Positions 15,022-23,236 of a DNA stretch of 32,569 nt are shown piece after piece; the first letter of the stretch is position 1; each line of letters begins with the position of its first letter. Source of the stretch: a virus; IMG/VR virus record IMGVR_UViG_3300027977_001065, positions 1-32,569 of that record. One strand, given 5' to 3'. The notes beneath the pieces were generated by a model. It made no database searches. It was not told the DNA's origin and saw nothing but the letters and a program-made list of their open reading frames with translations. A program made the translations under genes and the position numbers.

Positions 15022-15396
15022 TTATGCGTTTTCAGCAAACCCTATTTTTTGTAGAGTTAATAAAATATATCCTGAAGCACTTACTGTTACGGCTTCAATA
15101 TCGCCACCAGTTGCACCAGCATTAGTTGCCGTATTTTTTATAACAGCACCGTAATAAATTCCAGCACCTGTAATATCAATGGCTTCAACGTCAGCTGAAG
15201 CTCCTTTAAATTGTAATTGTACTCGACCTGTTATACCGTGATTAATATGTGTAATGTGTAATTTAGCTCCGTTTGCGTGATCACTCAAAGCACTTGCATC
15301 AACAGCGGCCGCAGTGGTAGCAGAATCGTTGTCGAAGCTTAGTAATACTTTGGCGTGTGTTTTTGTATCTGATAATATTTTTGTAAATGTTGCCAT
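15022..15396 (-). CDS. Probable virion protein, beta-rich (124 aa), tandem paralogue B
   Basis: A 124-residue protein, Ala/Thr/Gly-rich with short beta strands and no cysteine, which looks like a diverged copy of its downstream neighbour at 14623-15015. The N-terminus (FTKILSDTKTHAKVLLSFDNDS) is more hydrophilic than that of the paralogue. The ribosome site AGGAGTTTAAAGGAAC before the ATG is strong, which fits a structural protein made in quantity. Its position in the head cluster suggests a capsid surface or vertex protein. Mass spectrometry of virions would be decisive. Confidence 0.75.
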   Translation of the reverse strand: MATFTKILSDTKTHAKVLLSFDNDSATTAAAVDASALSDHANGAKLHITHINHGITGRVQLQFKGASADVEAIDITGAGIYYGAVIKNTATNAGATGGDIEAVTVSASGYILLTLQKIGFAENA

Positions 15397-15403
15397 AGTT
15401 CCT

Positions 15404-15649
15404 TTAAACTCCTAATTGTTCGTTTACTTCTTTGTCAAAATACTTATGTATATCTTCCTTCTTTATATTATATGAAGCAGTAACTTTTTCTATTGCTCCG
15501 TCAAATCTTGTAAGAATATCTTTCTGTTCGTTTTCTATTAATCTATAAATTTCTTTTATCGCCTCTTTCATTTTAGGCGACAAATCATTATAAGATTTAG
15601 AATCCATAAATCTATTTTCTTTTACGATATTACTAATTTTTGTTTTCAT
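15404..15649 (-). CDS. gp68: Prohead core protein gp68-like
   Basis: With the ATG at 15649 this is an 81-residue, charged, helical protein (KMKEAIKEIYRLIENEQKDI, then KKEDIHKYFDKEVNEQL). Position between gp67 and gp21, size and helical character indicate the minor prohead core protein gp68. It is shorter than T4 gp68 (141). A longer reading from 15748 would overlap gp67 by 116 bases with a low-complexity sequence and is unlikely. The chosen start sits in GATGAAAAC near the end of gp67 and overlaps it by 17 bases, indicating translational coupling. Assignment rests mostly on position. Confidence 0.65.
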   Translation of the reverse strand: MKTKISNIVKENRFMDSKSYNDLSPKMKEAIKEIYRLIENEQKDILTRFDGAIEKVTASYNIKKEDIHKYFDKEVNEQLGV

Positions 15650-15875
15650 CAGCAACTGGTTCTGTTCTAGGTGCCGGACTAGCAATTTCTGGTTTTGGAT
15701 CACTGTGTGGTTCTGCTTCAACTTGTCCTTGAAACAATACACCAGCAAGTTCTTTTCTTCTTGCTTCTAATGCGTCGCCAACCTTATTTCGTAATGCGTC
15801 TTTAAAAGCTTCACCAGCTTCAGCCGCTTGTCCTAATGATAATTTATCAATAAAACTCTTTACTTGTTCACTCAT
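15633..15875 (-). CDS. gp67: Prohead core protein gp67
   Basis: An 80-residue protein, the same length as I recall for T4 gp67, a prohead core component that is processed by gp21 and influences head shape. The N-terminal helix VKSFIDKLSLGQAAEAGEAF and the following LRNKVGDALEARRKELAG match the pattern of marine gp67 (A-E-x-F-K-x-A-L-x-x-K-V-G-x-A-L-E). The C-terminus is disordered, Pro- and Glu-rich. It starts directly after a late promoter (15891-15898) with AGGAG at a good distance, lying between the portal gene and gp68. Confidence 0.82.
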   Translation of the reverse strand: MSEQVKSFIDKLSLGQAAEAGEAFKDALRNKVGDALEARRKELAGVLFQGQVEAEPHSDPKPEIASPAPRTEPVADENKN

Positions 15876-15890
15876 TTTTTTCTCCTTTTA

Positions 15891-15898
15891 TATTTATA
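15891..15898 (-). promoter_or_regulatory. Late promoter (TATAAATA) for gp67
   Basis: An exact late box that overlaps the stop region of gp20. It is followed by TAAAAGGAG and the gp67 ATG 15 bases after the box, giving a very short leader that holds the ribosome site. Confidence 0.6.
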
Positions 15899-17417
15899 AT
15901 AAAGTTTCAGTTTTCTTAGGTTTATCTATACCACCTAAAGAAGAATCTCCATCTGTAGGTTCAATAGGGCCTTCAGATTTAATCAGTTTATCTTGTTCTT
16001 TAATCTCTTTTTCAGATTGTTTAAAGATATACTTTCTTACGTATTCTTGTGAAAAATATTTACCTACATATTTCTCTAAAGAATCTGCTAACAAAACACG
16101 GTCTTTTAACATTTCACTTTCTTTTAATTCAGCAAAATGACCGTCTTGTAAAAAGTCATATTTAATATTGGCCTGTATAACATTCCAATCTTCAACAGCA
16201 ATAATACCTTTTAATATTAATTGTGTTTTTAAAAAGTCATTAAATAATTCTGTAAACTTCTTTCTTAATCTTTGTACAAACTTTGTAAATTTTAATTCAT
16301 CTCTTGTAATTTCTGTTGAACGGCCTAAACTAAAACCTGATGATGGTTCTAATCTACTTACAGGAACGTTTAATGAACGATAAAGTTTCTTTTGGAAATA
16401 TTCTATATCAGCCATCTCACCAAGATTTTGGCCACCAGGTAGTGTAGATATATCTGTTCCTCGTCCGCCTTCTCTTGTTGGTAACCAATAATCTTCCAAC
16501 ATATTCATATAACTTCTGTCATCTCTTATTTCGCCTGTATTGGCATCATAAACTAATTTGTTTCGATAACGTGCCATTACATCTCGTAAATATTGTTCTG
16601 CTTTTTGCTTAGGTAGATTACCAACATCTATTTTGAAAATTCTTCTTTCAGGTGCTCTTGCTATACGATAGATAACAACAGCATCTTCAATCATACGTAA
16701 TTGATTTACTGGTTTAATTGCCTTATGTAAATAAGACAAGATCATATTTTTATTTTGATCTACTAAACCTGAAGAACAAAAAGCAATTGTATCGGCCGCT
16801 ATTCTTACGCCTGAACCTGATGTTGCACCTGCAACACCTTTTTCATTAAACATAAAATATTCTTCATAATCATTTGTAATTGATAAATCGACTGTACTTC
16901 TTATTTTTTTTAATTCTCTTACTTTTTTAATTTTGCGTGGGTCAATATAACGTAATTCTGTTATACCGTTTTTAGGATTTTCTCTATCAATAAGTTTTTG
17001 ATAAAATATTCTACCATCAACATACCATCTTTTAAATATTTCAAATCCTTTTGTACTGAAGTTCATTAAACTCAATACATTCATAAATTCTTCGTCTATT
17101 TTCTTTTTAACTTCTGGACCATAAGGTAAATCGTTTAATATAACTCTTATAGATTCTTTTTCTTCACTTGCAACAATAGCTTCGTTGCAAATATCTTCTA
17201 TTGCTTGGTCGCATTCTGGATGTAATGAGATTTCTCTATAACGTCTTACGAGGTCGGCTTCATTCTTAGCCGTGCCTTCCATATCAAGGTACGAACCAAA
17301 ATACCCTCCAGCAGCGACGGTTGTTGTACCGTCGTCTGCTTGAGGTGTAGTAAAGTTTTGTTTCGGATCTTGCTCTTGTTTTTTACGGGTTATTGAAAAC
17401 CCAAACAGATCAGCCAT
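15894..17417 (-). CDS. gp20: Portal vertex protein gp20
   Basis: gp20 forms the dodecameric portal that starts head assembly, passes DNA during packaging and binds the neck. The 507-residue protein (T4: 524) has characteristic gp20 segments used in environmental surveys: DLVRRYREISLHPECDQAIE near the N-terminus, IRVILNDLPY, LRYIDPRKIKKVRELK, and PEEDYWLPTREGGRGTDIST-like LEDYWLPTREGGRGTDIST with TLPGGQNLGEM in the wing region, then LNVPVSRL and GFSLGRSTEITRDELKF. The acidic tail is disordered. A hairpin (17436-17460) separates it from gp19. The start context is GAGGAATATAAATTATG, with the ribosome site 11 bases away. Confidence 0.97.
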   Translation of the reverse strand: MADLFGFSITRKKQEQDPKQNFTTPQADDGTTTVAAGGYFGSYLDMEGTAKNEADLVRRYREISLHPECDQAIEDICNEAIVASEEKESIRVILNDLPYGPEVKKKIDEEFMNVLSLMNFSTKGFEIFKRWYVDGRIFYQKLIDRENPKNGITELRYIDPRKIKKVRELKKIRSTVDLSITNDYEEYFMFNEKGVAGATSGSGVRIAADTIAFCSSGLVDQNKNMILSYLHKAIKPVNQLRMIEDAVVIYRIARAPERRIFKIDVGNLPKQKAEQYLRDVMARYRNKLVYDANTGEIRDDRSYMNMLEDYWLPTREGGRGTDISTLPGGQNLGEMADIEYFQKKLYRSLNVPVSRLEPSSGFSLGRSTEITRDELKFTKFVQRLRKKFTELFNDFLKTQLILKGIIAVEDWNVIQANIKYDFLQDGHFAELKESEMLKDRVLLADSLEKYVGKYFSQEYVRKYIFKQSEKEIKEQDKLIKSEGPIEPTDGDSSLGGIDKPKKTETLL

Positions 17418-17435
17418 AATTTATATTCCTCTACT

Positions 17436-17460
17436 ACTACTTATAATAGTTTTAAGTAGT
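17436..17460 (-). other. Hairpin at the gp19 stop / gp20 leader
   Basis: ACTACTTA and TAAGTAGT form a perfect 8-bp stem with a 9-base loop, and the gp19 stop codon lies within it. No T-run follows on the minus strand, so it is not an intrinsic terminator. It could slow decay or processing between tube and portal messages. Confidence 0.45.
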
Positions 17461-17979
17461 CGTATTTGTTTCAAAAAACTGATAAGCAAAAGTTACAACA
17501 AATTGTTCAATCGCTGTTTGTTCGTCATACGTTAATTCAATAGCACCGATGGACTTTGGAAAAGCACCTCTAAGTGTATATGATTTAACCGTATTACCGT
17601 TACGATCTAAGTGGTCAATAAATGCGTCCACTTGATAGTCAGCAGGATTTGTTAATCCTTCATTGTCTGTCATATTGTTGATACCATTTTGCCATCTTTC
17701 AAAAGCATTTCTTACTTTGAAGTTTGTATCGTTATAAACTGTAACTGTCCAATCTTCAAACGTTCTATCTCCTGCAATCTTAATTGATCGTCCTCTAAAC
17801 TTAACGTCAACTTCACCGATTGTCATAGCAGGTATAGAAGTTGCTCTACATAAGAAAGCCAGATCTTCTATTTCGCCACCAACTTGAGCGTAACCAGGAA
17901 AAGGCATTACTACCTTAAACTGATTGGCACGAGCGCCTCCGCCAGCAAGTTTAGCTTTGAAGTCATTAATGTTTGCCAT
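17452..17979 (-). CDS. gp19: Tail tube protein gp19
   Basis: gp19 forms the stacked hexameric rings of the inner tail tube. The 175-residue protein (T4: 163) shows the family pattern: ANQFKVVMPFPG at the N-terminus, CRATSIPAMTIGEVDVKFRG, IKIAGDRTFEDWTVTVYND and the C-terminal strand block LRGAFPKSIGAIELTYD followed by FVVTFAYQFFE. It lies directly after sheath gene gp18 with 22 bases between and AGGAG upstream of the ATG, so the two are expressed together from the gp18 late promoter. Confidence 0.96.
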   Translation of the reverse strand: MANINDFKAKLAGGGARANQFKVVMPFPGYAQVGGEIEDLAFLCRATSIPAMTIGEVDVKFRGRSIKIAGDRTFEDWTVTVYNDTNFKVRNAFERWQNGINNMTDNEGLTNPADYQVDAFIDHLDRNGNTVKSYTLRGAFPKSIGAIELTYDEQTAIEQFVVTFAYQFFETNTTT

Positions 17980-18001
17980 TTTTTATTCTCCTATTCTAAA
18001 A

Positions 18002-19933
18002 TTACCCAGCTACTTCTTCGAAAGAAACGCCAGTTCTAGTTGCAACGAATTGTAATGTAATAAAGTTGATACTTCTAGCAGGTTTAATAAAGATTTCTGC
18101 TATAAATTCATTTCTATCAATTACTTCGCCAGTGTTGTTAGTTTCATCACACACTACTAAAAAGTCTGTGATACCACGTCTGCCTTGTACCTCTCGTAAG
18201 AATGGTTCAACGATATTTCTAAAGTTTGCTCTAGTAAACTCGTCATTAAATTCAAACAATTGGAATTTAGAAGCAGTAGAGATTGCTTTTTCTAAAACGA
18301 TAAACAATCTTCGTACATTGATTCTATCAAAAGCAGATGGAGCACTTAATCCAGTTTTATCACCGAAAAGTACTGTACCTTGTCCAGGGAAAGTAACGAC
18401 TGCGTTAACTCTATTTCTGTAAAGGTCATCTCTTTGTGTTTTATTTGGATTGAAAGCCAATCTAACTGCACCTCTAATAATACCTCTATTAAAGCCAGCT
18501 GGTGAATACCAACTATCTGCAACTAAATCGGTTCTTGCTGATAAACCAGCAATATCTCCGTTTAACGGTACAAATCTGTACACGTCATTATATCTATCGT
18601 ACATATATTTGTAACCACTGTCAAATACAACATAAGAAGATGAACGAATTGCGTTGTAAAAACCAATTACGTTACTTGCTTGATTATTTGCATTTGCTAT
18701 GTTTACAACATCTGAACGTTCAGGTGATACGAAAGCAACTGCATCTTTTCTATCTTCTGCAATTGATATTACGTTATCTACGTGAGTAGCATCGCCTGGA
18801 CCAGCAATAATTAAACCTACATCCACTGTTTCAGAATCTAGGAATTTTTCATATGCTGTTTTCTTTTGTGCGTTTGTTATAGCAGAACCATCAGAACCAC
18901 TTTGAAGTGATGTTGCTGTTGGTGTTGTAACTGCTGTAAATGTTACACCAGAAGCTGCACTACCCCAGTTTGAACCTCCTGCATTATGATCCATCCAGTA
19001 AACATATTTTGACTTATTAAATATAACTGTAGGATAATAATTAGAGTCTCCTTGAGGTGATTTTGCATCTGAAGCTTTAGAAAGTTTTGAATAAACTTCT
19101 AAAACTGTATTTTGTGTACCTGATATTACACCATCTTCGTCAATTACTAAAACGTGAATTTCGTCATTCACGCCATTTCTTGCTGAAGCGTATGGTGAAG
19201 TTCCTGGTGCGCCAGAAACTTGATCGTAGAATCTCCATCTACGTCTAACATTACATCCGTTTGTAAGTGATCTTTGTAAACCACCTGTACCTGAAGGATG
19301 TCTAACGATAGTGATAGTATTTGTACCTGTGTTATTTGCAGTTACTCTATACTCGTGTCCATCGTCATAATCATCTGTTGCAGCTGTTGTAGAAAAGTTA
19401 ACTATATCGCCAACATTAAATCCTGTTGATGATGTTAATATTACTGTAGTATCTCCAACCGCTGTTGAAGCATCTGCTAAAGTAGTTTTTGCTGTTTCTT
19501 GGTAAGCTGCTGCTGAAGGACATATTGAAACAAGTAAACTGTTTCCCCAAGCGCCTGCTGTTCTAGCAGCCCACTCGCCTACTGATCCTTGTCCTGTAGC
19601 ATAGTTATTTGTATAATCTGTGTCGTTCTTAATAACAAATGAGCTGCCTGAAGCAACTGCGTTTGCTATTGAAGAATTTTGTGCTCGTACTACTCTCAAT
19701 GCGTTTGAGTATTGTAGAAAGTTGGCAGCACTAAAAAAGTCCTCAAAGTTATCTGAGTCTGGTTTGCCAAACGTATCTACTAATTCTTGCTCGCTAGAAA
19801 CCGTTACGATTTCATCTAAAGGACCTTTTCTAAACACTCCTGCAAAAGCACCTACTGAAGTAGATACTGCTGGAATGATTCTTGTTAGGTCTCTTTCTTG
19901 TACGAGAACACCTGGTGATACTTGAAATGCCAT
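18002..19933 (-). CDS. gp18: Tail sheath protein gp18
   Basis: gp18 is the contractile sheath subunit. The 643-residue protein (T4: 659) starts with FQVSPGVLVQERDLTRIIP, followed by FRKGPLDEIVTVSSEQELVD and FGKPDSDNFEDFFSAANFL, all typical of T4-like sheaths. The middle (about 125-330) is the variable protruding domain, rich in Ser, Thr, Gly and Asn. The C-terminal core includes GFNRGIIRGAVRLAFNP, VNAVVTFPGQGTVLFGDKT, RINVRRLFIVLEKAIS and the final RSINFITLQFVATRTGVSFEE, which interlocks neighbouring subunits. Codon use is optimised and I saw no GGCC. A late promoter lies 94 bases upstream, with AAGGAG before the ATG. Confidence 0.97.
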   Translation of the reverse strand: MAFQVSPGVLVQERDLTRIIPAVSTSVGAFAGVFRKGPLDEIVTVSSEQELVDTFGKPDSDNFEDFFSAANFLQYSNALRVVRAQNSSIANAVASGSSFVIKNDTDYTNNYATGQGSVGEWAARTAGAWGNSLLVSICPSAAAYQETAKTTLADASTAVGDTTVILTSSTGFNVGDIVNFSTTAATDDYDDGHEYRVTANNTGTNTITIVRHPSGTGGLQRSLTNGCNVRRRWRFYDQVSGAPGTSPYASARNGVNDEIHVLVIDEDGVISGTQNTVLEVYSKLSKASDAKSPQGDSNYYPTVIFNKSKYVYWMDHNAGGSNWGSAASGVTFTAVTTPTATSLQSGSDGSAITNAQKKTAYEKFLDSETVDVGLIIAGPGDATHVDNVISIAEDRKDAVAFVSPERSDVVNIANANNQASNVIGFYNAIRSSSYVVFDSGYKYMYDRYNDVYRFVPLNGDIAGLSARTDLVADSWYSPAGFNRGIIRGAVRLAFNPNKTQRDDLYRNRVNAVVTFPGQGTVLFGDKTGLSAPSAFDRINVRRLFIVLEKAISTASKFQLFEFNDEFTRANFRNIVEPFLREVQGRRGITDFLVVCDETNNTGEVIDRNEFIAEIFIKPARSINFITLQFVATRTGVSFEEVAG

Positions 19934-20027
19934 TTCGGTTTTCTCCTTTTTATAAATTAGCTAATTGTTTCATATAATCCAACATTCGTATTATTCATAC
20001 GGCCATAGTCAAAATTTCATACACATC

Positions 20028-20035
20028 TATTTATA
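20028..20035 (-). promoter_or_regulatory. Late promoter (TATAAATA) for gp18-gp19
   Basis: An exact late box in the 122-base gap between gp17 and gp18, with a leader of about 90 bases before the gp18 ATG. The rest of the gap is AT-rich, with a short CGTAT/ATACG stem and an AATTAGCTAATT palindrome near the ribosome site. Confidence 0.75.
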
Positions 20036-20055
20036 AAATGCGTATTTTGTACATT

Positions 20056-21687
20056 TTATTCACCTTTTCTTACGACTGGATGCCACGTTTCTCCATACTC
20101 ATCTTTAAAGGGTTTAGTTTCTTCAGTTTCTATACCATCATCTATGAAACCAAAAGGCGCCATATCTTGTTCTATGATATTGGCCTGATCTTCATATAAT
20201 TTAGACCTTACATCAGAATTACTTAATTCTTTGAAATACGGCTGATTTGATAACCAGCCAAATATAATAAGACAAGTCATTAAGTCATCATTACATCCTT
20301 CTTCAGCCTTCCAAGAATTGTGTTGACGAGAAAAAGTCGACATCTCCTCTATAATATTAAAGTCATTTATAACCAGTTTATCTGACTCAACAATTGTTTT
20401 TAAATTAGAACATCCTATTTTTTTAATTTGTTTTGTCATACGAATACCTAACTGACTGCCACGGCCACTAAATGCTGTACCTAAAACTTGGCCTGCACGG
20501 CCTCTTTGTGTGGTCATTAATAGATTGTCATATTCTAAATCAAATTGCATAGCATCAGATATTTGGCCACCTAAATCATTTACTTCAATTAATGTATGAG
20601 CGTGATTATAACCTTTAACTGTTTGTTCAATAACATTTGGAAAAACTAAAGGTTTAATTTCATTATTACGATATTTGGCCACAACACGATAAGGCATTTG
20701 TGTTACGTCAAATATAATAAAGGCCGAATAATCTTTTGTAATACCTCGTGCAACGTCAACAGTACAAACGTAAATTTTATTTTTATCTGGTCTTTCAAAT
20801 ATATCTAAACCACCTTGCGATTGTAATGGTTTTAAATAAGGTGTAGTTTTAATTTTTGTAGAACTAATGAGTGTATCAATTGAACCTAAAAATTCGCATT
20901 CAAACTCTTGTTGAAATTGTTCCTTACTTGTATTTCTTATTGTATCTTCTTTCCATTTTTCATCACGGCCTGGCACTTCTGACCAATGTACTTCAACAGG
21001 TATATAATCGTTTTGTTTATTGACAGCATCAGTCCATAACTTATAATACATATTCATTCCGTGTGGCGTAGAAACAATAATCATTTTAGTATTTTTACCT
21101 GATGAAATTGTAGGAAATACGGAACTAAAAAACTGTTCTGCAATCGTAGCAGGTACGAAAGCAAACTCGTCTAAGAATATAATGTTATAAGAACCTCCTC
21201 GAATTGCACTTGAAGAAGTTGCAGCGGCCACTACTTTACTGCCGTTCTCTAATTCAATACTTCCTTTATTCCAATTTAATACACCTTGTTGTAAAAACTT
21301 TGGTATATTTTCATAGGCCAATTGTAATCGGCCTAATATATCTCTTGCTGTAGATGATTTGTTTGCAAGTATGGCAACGTTTGTATTTGGATTAAAGATT
21401 ACATAATGCAATAGATATGATACAATCGTTGTTGATTTACCTGATTGTCTTGGTAATTTACATATTGTAAAACGGTTGTTGTGCATTGTACCAACCATTT
21501 CTTTTTGAAAATCATACATTTTAAAAGGTACAAGGCCCTCATCTAACGAAACAATCTTTACATAATTTTGAATAAAATATAAAGGGTCTTTCGAACACTT
21601 ATCAAACTCTATTATTTGTTCTTCTGTAAACTCTACTTTAACGTTTACTTTTTTTAGATTCGGATTACCGAGATATACTTCATTCAT
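20056..21687 (-). CDS. gp17: Terminase large subunit gp17
   Basis: gp17 is the DNA-packaging motor and headful nuclease. In the N-terminal ATPase domain LPRQSGKST (78-86, Lys84) is the Walker A motif, IIFLDE (169-174) is Walker B with Glu174 catalytic, and STPHGMNMYY is motif III/coupling. The C-terminal RNase-H-like nuclease has D311 in CTVDVARG, acidic residues in LIEVNDLGGQ (E368, D371) and NDDLM with D467/D468. The length of 543 is smaller than T4 gp17 (610), as in marine relatives. The start overlaps the ParB-like gene by eight bases. I saw no interrupting intron or intein. Confidence 0.97.
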   Translation of the reverse strand: MNEVYLGNPNLKKVNVKVEFTEEQIIEFDKCSKDPLYFIQNYVKIVSLDEGLVPFKMYDFQKEMVGTMHNNRFTICKLPRQSGKSTTIVSYLLHYVIFNPNTNVAILANKSSTARDILGRLQLAYENIPKFLQQGVLNWNKGSIELENGSKVVAAATSSSAIRGGSYNIIFLDEFAFVPATIAEQFFSSVFPTISSGKNTKMIIVSTPHGMNMYYKLWTDAVNKQNDYIPVEVHWSEVPGRDEKWKEDTIRNTSKEQFQQEFECEFLGSIDTLISSTKIKTTPYLKPLQSQGGLDIFERPDKNKIYVCTVDVARGITKDYSAFIIFDVTQMPYRVVAKYRNNEIKPLVFPNVIEQTVKGYNHAHTLIEVNDLGGQISDAMQFDLEYDNLLMTTQRGRAGQVLGTAFSGRGSQLGIRMTKQIKKIGCSNLKTIVESDKLVINDFNIIEEMSTFSRQHNSWKAEEGCNDDLMTCLIIFGWLSNQPYFKELSNSDVRSKLYEDQANIIEQDMAPFGFIDDGIETEETKPFKDEYGETWHPVVRKGE

Positions 21688-22009
21688 TGACTAAAATACC
21701 TTCTATATGTGTGTAACCTAATTGTATAGCGGCCTGAACTCTTTGATTGCCTTCCCATACACTGTATTGTTTTTCTTTAAAGTTTGAATCACCAGCACCA
21801 CTTCTATATTTTGAATAATCAAATAATTCTTCACCTAATGGGCCAATAGGATTTTTTCTTGTATCGTGTTTTAATACTTTAATAGGTTCAATCATATCTT
21901 CACCATTTAATAACTCTTTTAAAGGAGTCATTCTTGTTATATAAGTTAAATCACTTATCTGAAATATCTGTTTGTTCAGGTAATTTCGTTTCGCTTTGAG
22001 TATTTTCAT
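21680..22009 (-). CDS. ParB-like nuclease-domain protein between gp16 and gp17
   Basis: A 109-residue protein with the ParB/Srx-like pattern: ISDLTYITRMTPLKELLNG at the N-terminal side, EPIKVLKHD and, at the end, YSVWEGNQRVQAAIQLGYT, where the GNxR box (normally G-x-H/N-R) is typical of ParB-type nucleotide-binding domains. Such folds bind CTP or ATP. It has only the core domain, without a DNA-binding helix-turn-helix. The position between small and large terminase suggests a part in packaging, for example recognising or marking the packaging substrate, but that is inference. The start is uncertain: ATG 22009 overlaps gp16 by 59 bases, while ATG 21931 removes 26 residues, including the first motif. 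Confidence 0.72.
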   Translation of the reverse strand: MKILKAKRNYLNKQIFQISDLTYITRMTPLKELLNGEDMIEPIKVLKHDTRKNPIGPLGEELFDYSKYRSGAGDSNFKEKQYSVWEGNQRVQAAIQLGYTHIEGILVNE

Positions 22010-22427
22010 TTTTAACTTTCAACATCTTTTGTAATTCAGCAGTAGAACCTACAAATAAAGCATTTTGTATTTTAGTGTCTGCACCTTTTGTAGCAGTTTT
22101 TAATTCTTTTAATTTTTTTTGTAAGTCTTGTAACTTATCAACTGTTTGTGCAACGTTTGTAATTAATTGGCCTGCAACTTCGTAAGCTCGTGGGTGTTGG
22201 CCTTCTTTTGCAATTTCTAATATACCTTCTATTGCTTCTTGTCCTTTTTGTATTAAATCATAATAATTATCACGACTAAACTTGTAATCATTTTCAATAT
22301 CAGTTTTAGTTTTATCTTCTACACGTGGCACAGAAGGATTATCTATCTTTACTAAAGACTCCAATGTAGGTTTATTTTCAGGCGATATGCCCAATATCTC
22401 GTTTACTTTATCTTCTATTTTTGTCAT
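21951..22427 (-). CDS. gp16: Terminase small subunit gp16
   Basis: gp16 recognises concatemeric DNA and regulates gp17. The 158-residue protein (T4: 164) has the family layout: N-terminal KVNEILGI, then a central helical hairpin with YYDLIQKGQEAIEGILEIAKEGQHPRAYEVAGQLI and TVDKLQDLQKKLKELK, which in T4 forms the ring-forming coiled coil. The C-terminal tail is polar. No clear N-terminal helix-turn-helix is seen, as in other marine gp16. It begins two bases after the gp15 stop (TAATTATG) and lies in the standard order gp15-gp16-gp17, with a ParB-like gene inserted. Confidence 0.9.
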   Translation of the reverse strand: MTKIEDKVNEILGISPENKPTLESLVKIDNPSVPRVEDKTKTDIENDYKFSRDNYYDLIQKGQEAIEGILEIAKEGQHPRAYEVAGQLITNVAQTVDKLQDLQKKLKELKTATKGADTKIQNALFVGSTAELQKMLKVKNENTQSETKLPEQTDISDK

Positions 22428-22429
22428 AA

Positions 22430-23236
22430 TTAAACATCAGTATCAGTCGTAGGGTTATACTTCTTACTATCTGTAAAAGAAGTAATGGTTGTTGTAAATC
22501 CAAAGTCATCATCTGCATCCGCCGTTGTTGGGTCTGGTACGACCACAATTCTTTCTTCTCTTTTTGCCGTTGTTGTATCCGTATCTGTGTAAATATCTGA
22601 CTGTACCGTTTTGATAACACCTTGATTGGACATTGGCCCAAACAAATATGTTTTAGCAGTAAAGTTTAAGGTATATATAACGGCTCTACGAGTTGTAAAA
22701 TCTCCGCTATAACTATCTTCATATGATACACTGTTTAATATAATCGGTATATCTCTTTTAATATTTAATTCAGGTAATACATTTACAGTAATCGTATAAT
22801 CAGGTTGAAAGAAAGGTAATATCTGTTCTACTATTTGTAGGCCGTTTTCTGCCGTTGCTGTAAAGGCATAAAGATTTAAACTTATATTATATGGCACTGG
22901 TACATAATTAAAATTATGAACTTCACCTGATTCACCAGATTTTACTTTTCTGAATTTTTGAACTCTTGTTAATTTTCTTGTAGGGTCATAAGCAAGACCA
23001 GATATTTCAAATCCTAATCTTGGTAATGTAATTGCAAAACTACGATCATCTAAATCTGGTTTTTGATCTAGTCTTACTAAAAACTTTTCTTTTGGTGCAT
23101 AAGCTAAAGGAACTTTTAATCTTTTTGTAACTGCACCTGTACTTGATGTTGATTGTATAACTATATTGTTAAACAATTGACCAAATGCAATTATAATCTT
23201 TCGCATTCCTTCATTATAGAAAAAATTACCAAACAT
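22430..23236 (-). CDS. gp15: Proximal tail sheath stabiliser / tail completion protein gp15
   Basis: gp15 caps the sheath and connects the tail to the neck. The 268-residue protein (T4: 272) opens with FGNFFYNEGMRKIIIAFGQLF and continues with RLKVPLAYAPKEKFLVRL and FAITLPRLGFEISGLAYDP, sequences typical of gp15. The C-terminal 60 residues are acidic and Thr/Asp-rich, probably flexible. It shares its first base with the gp14 stop (TAATG), so the neck proteins gp13, gp14 and gp15 form one translationally coupled unit. Confidence 0.95.
   Translation of the reverse strand: MFGNFFYNEGMRKIIIAFGQLFNNIVIQSTSSTGAVTKRLKVPLAYAPKEKFLVRLDQKPDLDDRSFAITLPRLGFEISGLAYDPTRKLTRVQKFRKVKSGESGEVHNFNYVPVPYNISLNLYAFTATAENGLQIVEQILPFFQPDYTITVNVLPELNIKRDIPIILNSVSYEDSYSGDFTTRRAVIYTLNFTAKTYLFGPMSNQGVIKTVQSDIYTDTDTTTAKREERIVVVPDPTTADADDDFGFTTTITSFTDSKKYNPTTDTDV

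Noticed and set aside
15404-15748. Longer 114-residue version of the gp68-like gene
   Set aside because: It would overlap gp67 by more than 110 bases in another frame. The added part looks like a frame shadow, and the inner ATG at 15649 has a normal coupled position.
18066-18789. Open frames of 118 and 95 codons on the plus strand opposite gp18
   Set aside because: They lie wholly within the sheath gene, have biased composition from the opposite codons, and have no start signals.
22408-22641. 77-codon minus frame overlapping the 3' end of gp15
   Set aside because: It is out of frame inside a well-supported gene, with a low-complexity Gln/Arg/Leu translation and no ribosome site.
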